DNA of 32,937 nucleotides from Actinocatenispora comari (GTDB taxonomy: Bacteria > Actinomycetota > Actinomycetes > Mycobacteriales > Micromonosporaceae), in NCBI RefSeq assembly GCF_017312725.1, contig NZ_BOPO01000012.1, forward strand, positions 1 through 32,937, given 5' to 3'. How positions within the stretch are numbered: position 1 is the first letter of the stretch; each line of letters opens with the position of its first letter. Positions 7,375 through 15,798 of the stretch are shown in pieces. The translations under genes and the position numbers were made by a program. The notes below the pieces were generated by a model. It ran no database searches, was not told where the DNA came from, and saw only the letters and a list, made by a program, of their open reading frames with translations.

Positions 7375-8306
7375 CCGACCCGGCGTCCGCCGCCGCACCG
7401 GTGGTGGCGGTGGTGGGGCCGACCGCGGTGGGCAAGTCGGCGCTGGGCGTCGCGCTGGCCCGGGAGCTGTCCGGCGAGGTGGTCAACGCCGACTCGATGC
7501 AGCTGTACGCGGGGATGGACATCGGCACCGCGAAGGTGACCGCGGCGGAGGCCGCCGGGGTGCCGCACCACCTGCTGGACATCTGGCCGGTGACCGAGCC
7601 GGCCAGCGTCGCGGCGTACCAGCGGCTCGCCCGGGCGGCGGTCGACCGGGTGCGTTCGGCCGGCCGGACCGCGGTGCTGGTGGGTGGCTCCGGGCTGTAC
7701 GTGCAGGCCGTGCTGGACGCGATGGAGTTCCCGGGTACCGACCCGGCGCTGCGGGCCGAGCTGGAGCAGGAGCTGGCGCAGCACGGACCGGACCCGCTGT
7801 ACCGGCGGCTGCGCGAGCGTGACGCGGAGGCGGCGGCGCGGATCCTGCCGAGCAACGGGCGGCGGATCGTCCGGGCGCTGGAGGTGATCGCGCTGACCGG
7901 CGGTCCGTTCGTCGCGGCGCTGCCGGCCGAGGCGACCCCGGTGTACGACGCGGTCCGGATCGGGTTGGACCTGCCGACCGAGGTGCTGGACGAGCGGGTC
8001 GAGCGCCGGGTGGACCGGATGTGGGCGGCCGGCCTGGTCGACGAGGTCCGCACGCTCGCGGCACGGGGGCTGGCCGAGGGCCGTACGGCCAGCCGGGCGC
8101 TCGGCTACCAGCAGGTGCTGCGGTACCTGGCGGGGGAGTGCGCCGAGGCCGCGGCGCGGGACGAGACGGTCCGGGCGACCCGGCGGTTCGTGCGCCGGCA
8201 GCGGTCCTGGTTTCGCCGGGACCGCCGGATCCACTGGCTGGCCGCGGACCGGCCGGACCTGACGGCCGCGGCGGTCGAACTGGTACGAGGAGCCCCTTCC
8301 GGGTGA
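7371..8306 (+). CDS. miaA: tRNA dimethylallyltransferase MiaA
   Basis: MiaA transfers a dimethylallyl group from DMAPP to N6 of adenosine 37 in tRNAs reading codons that begin with U. The 311-residue protein has the P-loop GPTAVGKS at residues 16-23, the DSMQLYAGMDIGTAK segment with catalytic Asp, and further family motifs PHHLLDIWPVTEPASVAAYQ, VGGSGLYVQAVLD, NGRRIVRALEV and ALGYQQVL. The length is normal for the family. The start is the GTG at 7371, which overlaps the previous stop by four bases; a longer frame from 7263 would run deep into the neighbouring gene. In many actinomycetes dapF follows miaA closely. Here about 7.5 kb of glycosidase, asparaginase and decarboxylase genes lies between them. 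Confidence 0.97.
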   Translation: MTDPASAAAPVVAVVGPTAVGKSALGVALARELSGEVVNADSMQLYAGMDIGTAKVTAAEAAGVPHHLLDIWPVTEPASVAAYQRLARAAVDRVRSAGRTAVLVGGSGLYVQAVLDAMEFPGTDPALRAELEQELAQHGPDPLYRRLRERDAEAAARILPSNGRRIVRALEVIALTGGPFVAALPAEATPVYDAVRIGLDLPTEVLDERVERRVDRMWAAGLVDEVRTLAARGLAEGRTASRALGYQQVLRYLAGECAEAAARDETVRATRRFVRRQRSWFRRDRRIHWLAADRPDLTAAAVELVRGAPSG

Positions 8307-8366
8307 GAAGGGCCGCAACGGGAGCGTGACCGGCGTTCCAGGCACGACCTCCAAGTCGGACAGATC

Positions 8367-8396
8367 TTGATACCGGGTACACCGGGCGCCTAGCAT
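8367..8396 (+). promoter_or_regulatory. Candidate sigma-70-type promoter of the GH92 gene
   Basis: TTGATA (8367-8372) and TAGCAT (8391-8396) are separated by 18 nt in the 233-bp spacer after miaA. The leader to the ATG at 8540 would be about 136 nt. Nothing else was recognised in the spacer. Confidence 0.45.
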
Positions 8397-8539
8397 CCAG
8401 TTTCAGTCGGGTGGCGCCTTCCCGCCTGACAACGATGTCATACGCACCACCCGGGCCGTACCCAGCTCTCCGCGCCCGGGCCTGTTCCTCGGACCCCTCA
8501 GGCCGCGGGTCACCCGCCGGCCACCGGAAAGGACGGGCA

Positions 8540-11500
8540 ATGAAGCATCCACCCCGCCGTCGCGCGGCCCGTGCCGCGACGACGATCGTCGCGGTACTCG
8601 CCGCGGCGGTACCGTTCGCCGGCCAGGCGTTCGCCGCGCCGCAGCCGGCGACCGACCCGGCCTCGCTGGTCAACCCGCTGATCGGCACCTCCGGCGCGGT
8701 CGACACGTTCCCCGGCGCGGACGCGCCGTTCGGCATGCTGCAGTGGAGCCCGGACACCAGCCCGCACCGCACGCCGGGCGGCGGCTACGAGTACAACGAC
8801 TCGACGCTGACCGGGTTCAGCCTCACGCACATCTCCGGGCCGGGCTGCGGCGCGCTCGGCGACGTACCGATCCTGCCGACCGTCGGGGACATCGGTGCGA
8901 AGCCCGGCTCGGCCACCGACACCTACTCGCACATCAACGAGAAGGCCGACGCCGGCTACTACACGGTGACCCAGGGCGCCGGGGTCACCACCGCGCTGAC
9001 CGCGCGGACCCGGTCGGGCATCGGCACCTTCGACTTCCCCCGTACCAGCAAGGCGAACCTGCTGCTGAAGGTGGCGGGCTCGGCCAGCACGGTGGACGGC
9101 ACCTCGGCGACCGTGGTCAGCGACCACGAGGTCACCGGTTCGGTCACCTCCGGCCACTTCTGCGGCCAGTCCAAGGACCTGGAGAACGACTACACGCTGC
9201 ACTTCGACATCCAGTTCGACCGCGCGTTCAGCACGTACGGCACCTGGGACGCCGACGGCACCACCGCCGGCGACGCGACACTGCGCCAGCACGCCAGCAC
9301 GAAGGCGACCGCGAAGCCGACACCGCCGGCCGCGGCCACCGCGAAGGGCAAGGCCGCCCAGCCGTTCCACGGCGACGCCAAGCCGTCGGCCAGCTCGGTA
9401 CACGAGGCGCCGACCGTGCACGGCACGCAGTCGGCGGCCGCGACGACCGGCCCCGGCGGGGTGTACCTGACCTTCGACGCGTCCGACAACCAGCGGGTCA
9501 CCGCGAAGGTCGGCATCTCGTTCACCAGCGACGCCAACGCGAGGAAGAACCTGGCCAGCGAGATCCACGGCTGGAACTTCGACCAGGTGCGCGACCAGAC
9601 GCACGCCGACTGGAACGCGTTGCTGAAGCGGATCGCCGTCAGCGGCGGCTCGGCCGCCCAGCAGCAGCAGTTCTACACCGCGCTGTACCACGTGCTGCTG
9701 CACCCGAACGTGTTCTCCGACGTCGACGGCGAGTACTACGGGATGGACGGCAAGGTGCACACGGCGGCGCGCGGGCACGCGCAGTACGCCAACTACTCCG
9801 GCTGGGACATCTACCGGTCCCAGGTGCAGCTCGCCTCGATCGTGGCACCGCGGCAGACCAGCGACTCGATCCGCTCGATGCTCAACGACTACGATCAGTC
9901 CGGCATGCTGCCGAAGTGGTCGCTGGCCAACGGCGAGAGCTACGTGATGGTCGGTGACCCGGCCGACGCGATCATCGCCGACGCGTACGCGTTCGGGGCC
10001 CGCGACTTCGACCACCAGCACGCGCTGGACGCGATGGTGCACGAGGCCACCGCGACCAGCAACATCCGGCCCGGCCAGGCGACCCTGGACAAGTACGGTT
10101 ACCTGCCGTACGACCTGAAGTACGGCTGCTGCAACTTCTACGGCCCGACCTCGACGCAGCTGGAGTACGACAGCGCCGACTACGCGATCGCCGCGTACGC
10201 GAAGTCGTTGGGCGACGACGACACCTACACGACGTTCGCGACCCGGTCGCAGAACTGGCAGCACACCTTCAACGCCGGCTCCGGGTACGTGCAGGCACGC
10301 CAGTCCAACGGCGAGTGGGTGCCGGGCTTCTCCCCGGGCACCGGTACCGGCATGGTCGAGGGCACCGCGGCGCAGTACACGCCGATGGTGCCGCACAACC
10401 TGAACGCGCTGATCCTGGCCAAGGGTGGCGCCGCCGGCTACGAGAAGTACCTGGACAGCCTGTTCACCTCGATCGACCACCCCGGCCCGACCAACGCCGA
10501 CCTGTCCAACGAGCCCAGCATCGAGATCCCCTGGGAGTACGACTACGTCGGCGCGCCGTGGAAGACGCAGCAGGTGGTCCGCGAGGCGCAGCAGAAGCTC
10601 TACTTCGACGCCCCGGTCGGCCAGTTCGGCAACGACGACCTCGGCGCGATGAGCTCCTGGTACGTGTTCAGCGAGCTCGGCATGTACCCGGAGACCCCCG
10701 GTACCGACGTGCTCGCGCTCGGCAGCCCGGTCTTCCAGAAGGCCGTGGTCTCGCTGCCCAGCGGCAAGAAGCTGACCATCACCGCGCCGAACGCCTCGGT
10801 CGAGAACGCGTACGTCGACGGGCTGAAACTCGGCGGGAAGTCGGTCGACAAGCCGTGGCTGCGCTACGGCGACCTGGCGAACGGCGGCACCCTGAACTAC
10901 GACCTGACCGGCATCCCGAACAAGACCTGGGGCGCCGATCCGGCCGACGCGCCGCCGTCGGACGGTACCGGCCAGCAGTCCACGTTCACCTCGGTCAGCC
11001 CGTCCGACGGGACCGTCATCGAGCCCGGCGGTACCGGGCAGCTGCAGGTCAAGGTCACCAACGTGTCCGACCAGCCGATCTCGGTGAACTGGACCGGCAA
11101 GGGCGACGACGGGGTCAGCGTGTCGCCGACCTCGGGCAGCCTGGACGTCGCCGCCCGGTCCACGGCCAGCGCGCCGGTCACCGTGACCGCCGGGCAGACC
11201 GAGGGCCGGTACACGGTGTCGTTCGACCTGACGACCGCCGACGGCACCGAGCTGGACCCGGCGTCGGCGCACCTGTCGGTGGCCAAGCCGGGCGAGCTGT
11301 GGCCGTACTACACCAACGCCGGCATCTCCGACGACGGCAAGGCCAGCTCCGCCAGCCTGGACACCAGCGGCTACGCGTACTCCGCGCAGGCGCTCGCCGC
11401 CGACGGCCTGGTGGCCGGCAAGCCGGTGACGGTGAACGGGATCGACTACACCTGGCCGGACGCCGGTTCCGGCGAGCTGGACAACATCGAGGCGGCCGGC

Positions 11501-11863
11501 CAGACCGTCCCGCTGGTGGTACCGGACGGGGCGAGCAAGCTCGGCATTCTCGGCTCGGCGACCAACGCCGACGAGACCGGCGCGGTCGGCGACCTGGTCG
11601 TGCACTACACCGACGGCAGCACGCAGAAGTTGACGCTCGGGTTCAGCGACTGGACCCTTGGCGCCGGCGGCTACGACCCGCTGCCCGGCGACACCACGGT
11701 CGCGTCGATGCCGTACCGCAACTCCACCTCCGGTTCGAAGGAGAACGTCGACACGTACGTGTTCGCCACCTCCGGTGACCTGACCGCCGGCAAGACCGTC
11801 GCCAGCGTCACCCTGCCCAACCCGTCCGCGACGATGCACATCTTCGCGATCGGCCTCGCCTGA
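8540..11863 (+). CDS. Secreted GH92 alpha-mannosidase-like glycosidase with C-terminal sandwich domains
   Basis: This is a 1107-residue exported enzyme. ATG at 8540 follows GGAAAGGA at 8526-8533 and opens a signal peptide (KHPPRRRAARA, a hydrophobic core, then AFA-AP near residue 33). GH92 hallmarks are VNPLIGTSG at the start of the mature protein, HISGPGC at 97-103, GWDIYRSQ at 421-428 and GNDDLGAMSSWYVFSELGMYP from 697. The last holds the Asp pair that acts as base in the family, which hydrolyses alpha-mannosides in a calcium-dependent way. After the catalytic barrel comes an NEW3-like beta-sandwich (about 830-915) and a second domain often seen at the end of actinomycete glycosidases (about 925-1107). 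A low-complexity Ala/Lys/Pro/Thr insert occupies about 252-303 within the N-terminal domain. The linkage specificity is unknown. Confidence 0.93.
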   Translation: MKHPPRRRAARAATTIVAVLAAAVPFAGQAFAAPQPATDPASLVNPLIGTSGAVDTFPGADAPFGMLQWSPDTSPHRTPGGGYEYNDSTLTGFSLTHISGPGCGALGDVPILPTVGDIGAKPGSATDTYSHINEKADAGYYTVTQGAGVTTALTARTRSGIGTFDFPRTSKANLLLKVAGSASTVDGTSATVVSDHEVTGSVTSGHFCGQSKDLENDYTLHFDIQFDRAFSTYGTWDADGTTAGDATLRQHASTKATAKPTPPAAATAKGKAAQPFHGDAKPSASSVHEAPTVHGTQSAAATTGPGGVYLTFDASDNQRVTAKVGISFTSDANARKNLASEIHGWNFDQVRDQTHADWNALLKRIAVSGGSAAQQQQFYTALYHVLLHPNVFSDVDGEYYGMDGKVHTAARGHAQYANYSGWDIYRSQVQLASIVAPRQTSDSIRSMLNDYDQSGMLPKWSLANGESYVMVGDPADAIIADAYAFGARDFDHQHALDAMVHEATATSNIRPGQATLDKYGYLPYDLKYGCCNFYGPTSTQLEYDSADYAIAAYAKSLGDDDTYTTFATRSQNWQHTFNAGSGYVQARQSNGEWVPGFSPGTGTGMVEGTAAQYTPMVPHNLNALILAKGGAAGYEKYLDSLFTSIDHPGPTNADLSNEPSIEIPWEYDYVGAPWKTQQVVREAQQKLYFDAPVGQFGNDDLGAMSSWYVFSELGMYPETPGTDVLALGSPVFQKAVVSLPSGKKLTITAPNASVENAYVDGLKLGGKSVDKPWLRYGDLANGGTLNYDLTGIPNKTWGADPADAPPSDGTGQQSTFTSVSPSDGTVIEPGGTGQLQVKVTNVSDQPISVNWTGKGDDGVSVSPTSGSLDVAARSTASAPVTVTAGQTEGRYTVSFDLTTADGTELDPASAHLSVAKPGELWPYYTNAGISDDGKASSASLDTSGYAYSAQALAADGLVAGKPVTVNGIDYTWPDAGSGELDNIEAAGQTVPLVVPDGASKLGILGSATNADETGAVGDLVVHYTDGSTQKLTLGFSDWTLGAGGYDPLPGDTTVASMPYRNSTSGSKENVDTYVFATSGDLTAGKTVASVTLPNPSATMHIFAIGLA

Positions 11864-11879
11864 CCGGTACGCGCGAGCC

Positions 11880-11916
11880 GTGGGCCGCACCGGATCCCCG
11901 ATCCGGTGCGGCCCAC
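11880..11916 (+). terminator. Terminator after the GH92 gene
   Basis: A perfect 17-bp stem (arms 11880-11896 and 11900-11916) closes a CCC loop. It begins 17 nt after the GH92 stop, which isolates the asparaginase gene. Confidence 0.85.
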
Positions 11917-11957
11917 CGCGTTGGGTAGCGTCGTGGCCAGTCGATCGGGGGGCTGCG

Positions 11958-12938
11958 ATGCGGGTCGTGCTGTACACGGTGGGCGGCACCATCGCGATGG
12001 CCGGCGGCACCGGTGCCGGCGTCGTGGCCCGGCTCGGCGGCGCGGAGCTCACCGCCGCCGTACCGGGGCTGGCCGGGGTCGGCGCCGAGCTGGTGGTGCG
12101 CGACACCGAGCCGGTGCCCAGCGCCGACCTGACCTTCCGCCGGATCGCCGAGCTGGTCGCCGCCGCCGACGCCGCGGTACGCGACGGTGCCGCCGGCGTG
12201 GTCGTCACCCAGGGCACCGACACCCTGGAGGAGACCGCCTACCTGGCCGACCTGCTCTGGCGGCGGGACGAGCCGCTGGTGTTCACCGGCGCGATGCGCA
12301 ACCCGACGCTCGCCGGCCCGGACGGCCCGGCCAACCTGCTCGCCGCGGTCCGCGTCGCGGCCGCCGACCCCGCCCGCGGCCTCGGCGTGCTCGCGGTGCT
12401 CGACGACCAGCTGCACGCGGCCCGCTTCGTGCGCAAGGCGCACGCGACCGCCACCGGCGCGTTCGTCTCGCCCGACACCGGCCCGCTCGGCCACGTCATC
12501 GAGGGCCGGGTACGCGTGCTCACCCGCCCGGCCCGGCTGCCCGCGCTGGCCGTCGAACCCGCCGCGTTCGACCGGGTACGAGTCGCGCTGCACACCGCGA
12601 CGCTGGACGACGACGGCGCGCTGCTGCCGCACCTCGCGGACCGCTACCAGGGGCTGGTCGTCGCCGGGTACGGCGTCGGGCACGTGCCGGGCGCGCTGGC
12701 GCCGGTGCTCGGCGGCCTCGCCGAGACCATCCCGGTGGTGCTCACCTCCCGCACCGGCGGCGGCTCGGTCCTCGCCCACACGTACGGCGCGATCGGGTCG
12801 GAGACCGACCTGGCCCGGCGCGGGCTGATCGACGGCGGCCTGCTCTCCCCGTACCGGGCCCGGGTCCTGTTGCGGTGCCTGCTCGCCGCCGGCGCCGACC
12901 GTACCGGCGTCGAGGCGGCGTTCGCCGCCCACCGCTGA
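11958..12938 (+). CDS. L-asparaginase (asparaginase/glutaminase family)
   Basis: It hydrolyses L-asparagine to aspartate and ammonia. The 326-residue protein has both active-site signatures: VGGTI with nucleophile Thr11, and TQGTDTLEETA with the Thr-Asp pair at 87-88. The family core VFTGAMRNPTLAGPDGPANL and the late GGGSVLAHTYGAIGSETDL are also present. There is no signal peptide, so a cytoplasmic enzyme is expected. ATG at 11958 follows a GGGGGG run at 11947-11952, and a TAGCGT hexamer at 11926-11931 could be its -10. The gene is isolated from GH92 by the terminator at 11880-11916 and is convergent with the DUF6875-like gene. A longer frame from 11880 would start inside that terminator. Confidence 0.93.
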   Translation: MRVVLYTVGGTIAMAGGTGAGVVARLGGAELTAAVPGLAGVGAELVVRDTEPVPSADLTFRRIAELVAAADAAVRDGAAGVVVTQGTDTLEETAYLADLLWRRDEPLVFTGAMRNPTLAGPDGPANLLAAVRVAAADPARGLGVLAVLDDQLHAARFVRKAHATATGAFVSPDTGPLGHVIEGRVRVLTRPARLPALAVEPAAFDRVRVALHTATLDDDGALLPHLADRYQGLVVAGYGVGHVPGALAPVLGGLAETIPVVLTSRTGGGSVLAHTYGAIGSETDLARRGLIDGGLLSPYRARVLLRCLLAAGADRTGVEAAFAAHR

Positions 12939-13035
12939 GCCCCACCAGAGGCCGGACCGCGCCGGCACGGCAGCCATCGCGCAACAGCACCGGCAGACGC
13001 GCCACGAGGCCGGCCCGACGGTCGGTCCCGCGGCG

Positions 13036-13677
13036 TCAGCCGGCCGGCGGGCTGTGCACCGCGCGGGCGCTCAGCTGGTCGCGCACCCGAGCCGGGATCT
13101 GCGGCGCGAACCGGGCCAGGTAGGCACCCAGGTGCTGCTCGGAGCGGAGCATGAACGGCAGGTCGCCGGCCATCATCCGGCGGATCGCGATCAGCGGCAC
13201 CGGCGAGCGCAGCGGCCGGAAGCTGCGCCGCCACAGCCCCGGCTCCGGGCAACGCGGGTGGAACTGGCCGACCATCAGCCCGGCCGAGACGAACCGCTGC
13301 TTGACCGAGCGCTGCAGCTCGTCGAGCGGGGCCGAGTCGGCGTGGTCGAAGTCGGGCAGCACCACCAGCACCGCGACCAGTTCGGCGTCCCGGTCCGGTA
13401 CCGCGGCGGCCAGCTCCTGGAACCGCTCCCGGTACCGGTCGAGCAGCCCGCCGACCTGGCCGGCGTCGGCCGCGCCCGGCACGACCGACAGCCGGAACAG
13501 GTCACGGCGCAGCGACGGACCCGCGTACGGGCAGACCGGGCCGCTGCGACCCAGCTCGGCGTGCCCGGTGGTGAGGAACCGCCGGCTCCAGGCCAGCACG
13601 GTACGCAGCCGCTCGTCGTCGACCAGCCCGGCGTCGACGTCCGCCGCCGACCACAACGGTGGATCAGTCGAGGGCAC
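13036..13677 (-). CDS. DUF6875-like protein, last gene of the decarboxylase operon
   Basis: This is a 213-residue soluble protein of unknown function. Visible motifs are GRSGPVCPYAGPSLRRD, LVVLPDFD, VGQFHPRCPEPGLWRRSFRPLRSPVPLIAIRRM and a C-terminal LRSEQHLGAYLARFA. From memory these match the DUF6875 family, which turns up in actinomycete biosynthetic loci; this was not checked by a search. The conserved-looking CPY and FHPRCPEPG elements put two cysteines and one histidine in motif positions, suggesting a metal or thiol site (inference). The GTG start at 13677 lies 14 nt inside the end of the GNAT gene, so it is probably translated by coupling. Confidence 0.65.
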   Translation of the reverse strand: MPSTDPPLWSAADVDAGLVDDERLRTVLAWSRRFLTTGHAELGRSGPVCPYAGPSLRRDLFRLSVVPGAADAGQVGGLLDRYRERFQELAAAVPDRDAELVAVLVVLPDFDHADSAPLDELQRSVKQRFVSAGLMVGQFHPRCPEPGLWRRSFRPLRSPVPLIAIRRMMAGDLPFMLRSEQHLGAYLARFAPQIPARVRDQLSARAVHSPPAG

Positions 13678-14266
13678 GGGCGTCTCGCCACATCGGCTGC
13701 AGCGCCGGGCCGTCGGGCATCCGGATCTCGTCGCCGAACTCGGTGAACCCGAGCCGGTGGGCCACCGCGAGCCCCGCCGGCGAGCTCGCCTCCAGGTAGC
13801 CGCCGACCCCGTCGGCGTCGCACTGCCGCAGCACCGAGGCGAACAGGGCGCCGGCCACGCCGTGCCCCTGCACCGACGGATCGAGCCCGCCGAAGGTGAA
13901 GTACTGGTGCGGCCGCTCCGGCCGCCGCTCGGCCTGGGCCTGCGCCACCGTCCCGAACCGGACGGCGTCCTCGCCCACCGCCTCGATCAGCGCGCCGACC
14001 AGCTCCGGCGGCTCGGTCGCGTTCGCCGGCAGCGACAGCAACACCCCGGTACGGGCGGCGTTGGTGTAGGCGCCGCCGTTGCCGACCGCGGCGGAGTACA
14101 GGATCCCGAAGAACCGCGGAAGGACCGCGTCGCGCCGGGCGGCGTCCGGGAACACCCACTCGGCTATCGGGTCGGTCCGGAACACCCGGGCCAGCAGGCC
14201 GACCAGCACCTCCTCGTCCGCGGCCAGGGCAGGTACGGCGGTGTCGGTCACGCTGGTGTCGGGCAT
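13664..14266 (-). CDS. GNAT-family N-acetyltransferase
   Basis: The 200-residue protein has the GNAT acetyl-CoA-binding motif LDPSVQGHGVAGALF (Q-x-x-G-x-G/A) near residues 129-143, followed by the family's GGYLEASSPAGLAVAHRLGF, in which the C-terminal N/S-x2-L-x3-GF pattern is typical. ATG at 14266 has GAGGAG about 7 nt upstream. Its first 19 nt overlap the end of the decarboxylase gene, and its own end overlaps the start of the DUF6875-like gene. The tight packing suggests that all three products act in one pathway, for example acetylation of the amine made by the decarboxylase. The acceptor is not known. Confidence 0.88.
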   Translation of the reverse strand: MPDTSVTDTAVPALAADEEVLVGLLARVFRTDPIAEWVFPDAARRDAVLPRFFGILYSAAVGNGGAYTNAARTGVLLSLPANATEPPELVGALIEAVGEDAVRFGTVAQAQAERRPERPHQYFTFGGLDPSVQGHGVAGALFASVLRQCDADGVGGYLEASSPAGLAVAHRLGFTEFGDEIRMPDGPALQPMWRDARALD

Positions 14267-15624
14267 CGGGTGCTCCTCTCGCCGGCCAGCCGCTCGATGC
14301 GCTCGTGCAGCCCGGCCAGTTCCGTCTCGGCTTCGGGTTTGATCAGGACGCTGCGCAGCACCCGGGCGTCCGGCCGGTCCCGGACCAGGTCCGGGTGGCG
14401 TTGCCGGAACGCGTCCGCGTCGGCGCGCAGCACACTCAGGTACACCGGGTCGTCCGGGTCGGTCATGCCGTCCCGCAACATCCGGTCGGTGGCGGTGTCC
14501 ACTTCGGACAGTGTCGGTCGCGCCGGCAGGTAGGTCACGATGTCGAGCTCCGGCCGCTGGTAGAGCCGCAGCCGGGACGATCCGTCGATCCGCTCCGCCC
14601 AGCCGGTCGCCGCGCGCCGGCTGGCCGCGAGGAGCCGGCCCAGCCCGTCGGGCGTGGGCGGCAGCACCCGGAACGTCAGCCACAGCGCCGCCGCGGCGGC
14701 CCCGGCCCGGGAGCACTCCAGGCTGATCTCGCCCAGGTGCAGGTCGGCCGGGGTGAAGTAGGTGTAGCTCGAATCGTGCCGGAAGTGCCGGGCCACGGCC
14801 GGATCGGTGAACAGCACGGCGCCGCAGCCGTACGGTTGCAGGCCGTGCTTGTGCGGGTCCACCACCACCGAGTCGCACCGCCGGATCGCCTGCCAGGGCT
14901 CGGCGGCGATGCCCTCGGCGCCGGCGAGCAGCGCGAAGAACCCGCCGTACGCGGCGTCGACGTGCACCCGGACCCGGTGTCGCCGGGCGATCTCGACCAC
15001 CTCGTGGATCGGGTCGACCGCGCCGGTGCCGGTGGTACCGGCGGTGACCACGACGGTACCGATCCGCTCGTCGCGCAGTACCGCGCTCAACGCCGCGAGG
15101 TCCATCCGGCCGGCCGCGTCGACGGCGACCGGGTGGCCCGGCATCCGCAGCAGCCCGCACATCCGCGCGTGGCTGAAGTGACTGTCCACGCTGTACGCCA
15201 CGCCCCGGTCCGGGTGGCTCTGCCGGGCCACGTACAGCGCTTCGAGGTTGGCCATCGTGCCGCCGCCGGTCAGGTGCCCCAGATGCGTGCCGAGGCCGAA
15301 CATCTCGGCGAGCTGCGCGACGACCTCGACCTCCATGTCGCAGGTGGCCGGGCCGCCCTCGCGGGCGTGGTTGTTCGGGTTGCGCAGCATCGCCGCCAGG
15401 TAGCCGACGACCGCGGCCGGATGCGGCGGCTTGACCATCTGCCCGGCGTACCGGGGATGGAAGAACGGGTAGTTGTCCGCCATCCGCGCGTCGAACTCCT
15501 CGAACGCGGCGTGGAACGCCGCGTCGTCGATCTCGGTGGCGGGATGCGGTGCGTACGACCCGAAGCGGGCGGCCCATTCCTCGTTCGCGGACACGGCTCG
15601 GGACAGCCAGTGCGCAAGCTCCAC
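14248..15624 (-). CDS. Pyridoxal-phosphate-dependent amino-acid decarboxylase, group II
   Basis: The 458-residue protein belongs to the aromatic-amino-acid/glutamate/tyrosine decarboxylase fold. It has the PLP-anchoring Lys259 in VVDPHKHGLQPYGCG, Asp223 in VHVDAAYGGFF contacting the pyridine nitrogen, and the GGTMANLEAL cofactor phosphate segment. Other family blocks are MVKPPHPAAVVGYLAAMLRNPNNH and LGEISLECSRAGAAAAALW. The reaction is alpha-decarboxylation of an amino acid to an amine; substrate choice cannot be read from sequence alone. The GTG at 15624 was selected because GGGAGG lies 5 nt upstream; an upstream TTG at 15663 lacks a ribosome site. It is the first gene of an overlapping operon with the GNAT and DUF6875-like genes, divergent from dapF. 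Confidence 0.92.
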   Translation of the reverse strand: MELAHWLSRAVSANEEWAARFGSYAPHPATEIDDAAFHAAFEEFDARMADNYPFFHPRYAGQMVKPPHPAAVVGYLAAMLRNPNNHAREGGPATCDMEVEVVAQLAEMFGLGTHLGHLTGGGTMANLEALYVARQSHPDRGVAYSVDSHFSHARMCGLLRMPGHPVAVDAAGRMDLAALSAVLRDERIGTVVVTAGTTGTGAVDPIHEVVEIARRHRVRVHVDAAYGGFFALLAGAEGIAAEPWQAIRRCDSVVVDPHKHGLQPYGCGAVLFTDPAVARHFRHDSSYTYFTPADLHLGEISLECSRAGAAAAALWLTFRVLPPTPDGLGRLLAASRRAATGWAERIDGSSRLRLYQRPELDIVTYLPARPTLSEVDTATDRMLRDGMTDPDDPVYLSVLRADADAFRQRHPDLVRDRPDARVLRSVLIKPEAETELAGLHERIERLAGERSTRCPTPA

Positions 15625-15785
15625 CCGTCCTCCCGAACGTTCCGCCGATCCGTGGCCACGCAAGTCTGGCAGCGCGGTGACCGGCTGGCACCGAAAGAAA
15701 ACCCGAAGTCTTGTCCGTGACGGTCCATCCCGAATGCGCCACCGGATCCCCGCCGGCCCGCGCGGGCCCGGTCACCGGGCCGTGT

Positions 15786-15791
15786 CAGAGT
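15786..15791 (+). promoter_or_regulatory. -10-like hexamer of dapF (leaderless)
   Basis: CAGAGT ends 7 nt before the ATG at 15799. It matches the A-N3-T core at the spacing seen at other starts in the window but lacks the first T, so it is weaker. Confidence 0.35.
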
Positions 15792-15798
15792 GGACGAC

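Noticed and set aside
8510-12223. A 1237-codon minus-strand frame opposite GH92 and the asparaginase gene
   Set aside because: Its composition is that of a codon-bias shadow (Val, Arg, Gly, His) and it spans two genes and a terminator.
13664-15775. A single 703-codon protein joining an Arg-rich stretch to the GNAT domain
   Set aside because: The upstream part is the decarboxylase gene read in another frame. The GNAT gene has its own ribosome site and ATG at 14266.
15755-15781. GC palindromes before dapF as an attenuator or operator
   Set aside because: The arms are only G and C in a GC-rich spacer, they overlap each other, and nothing links them to a regulator.
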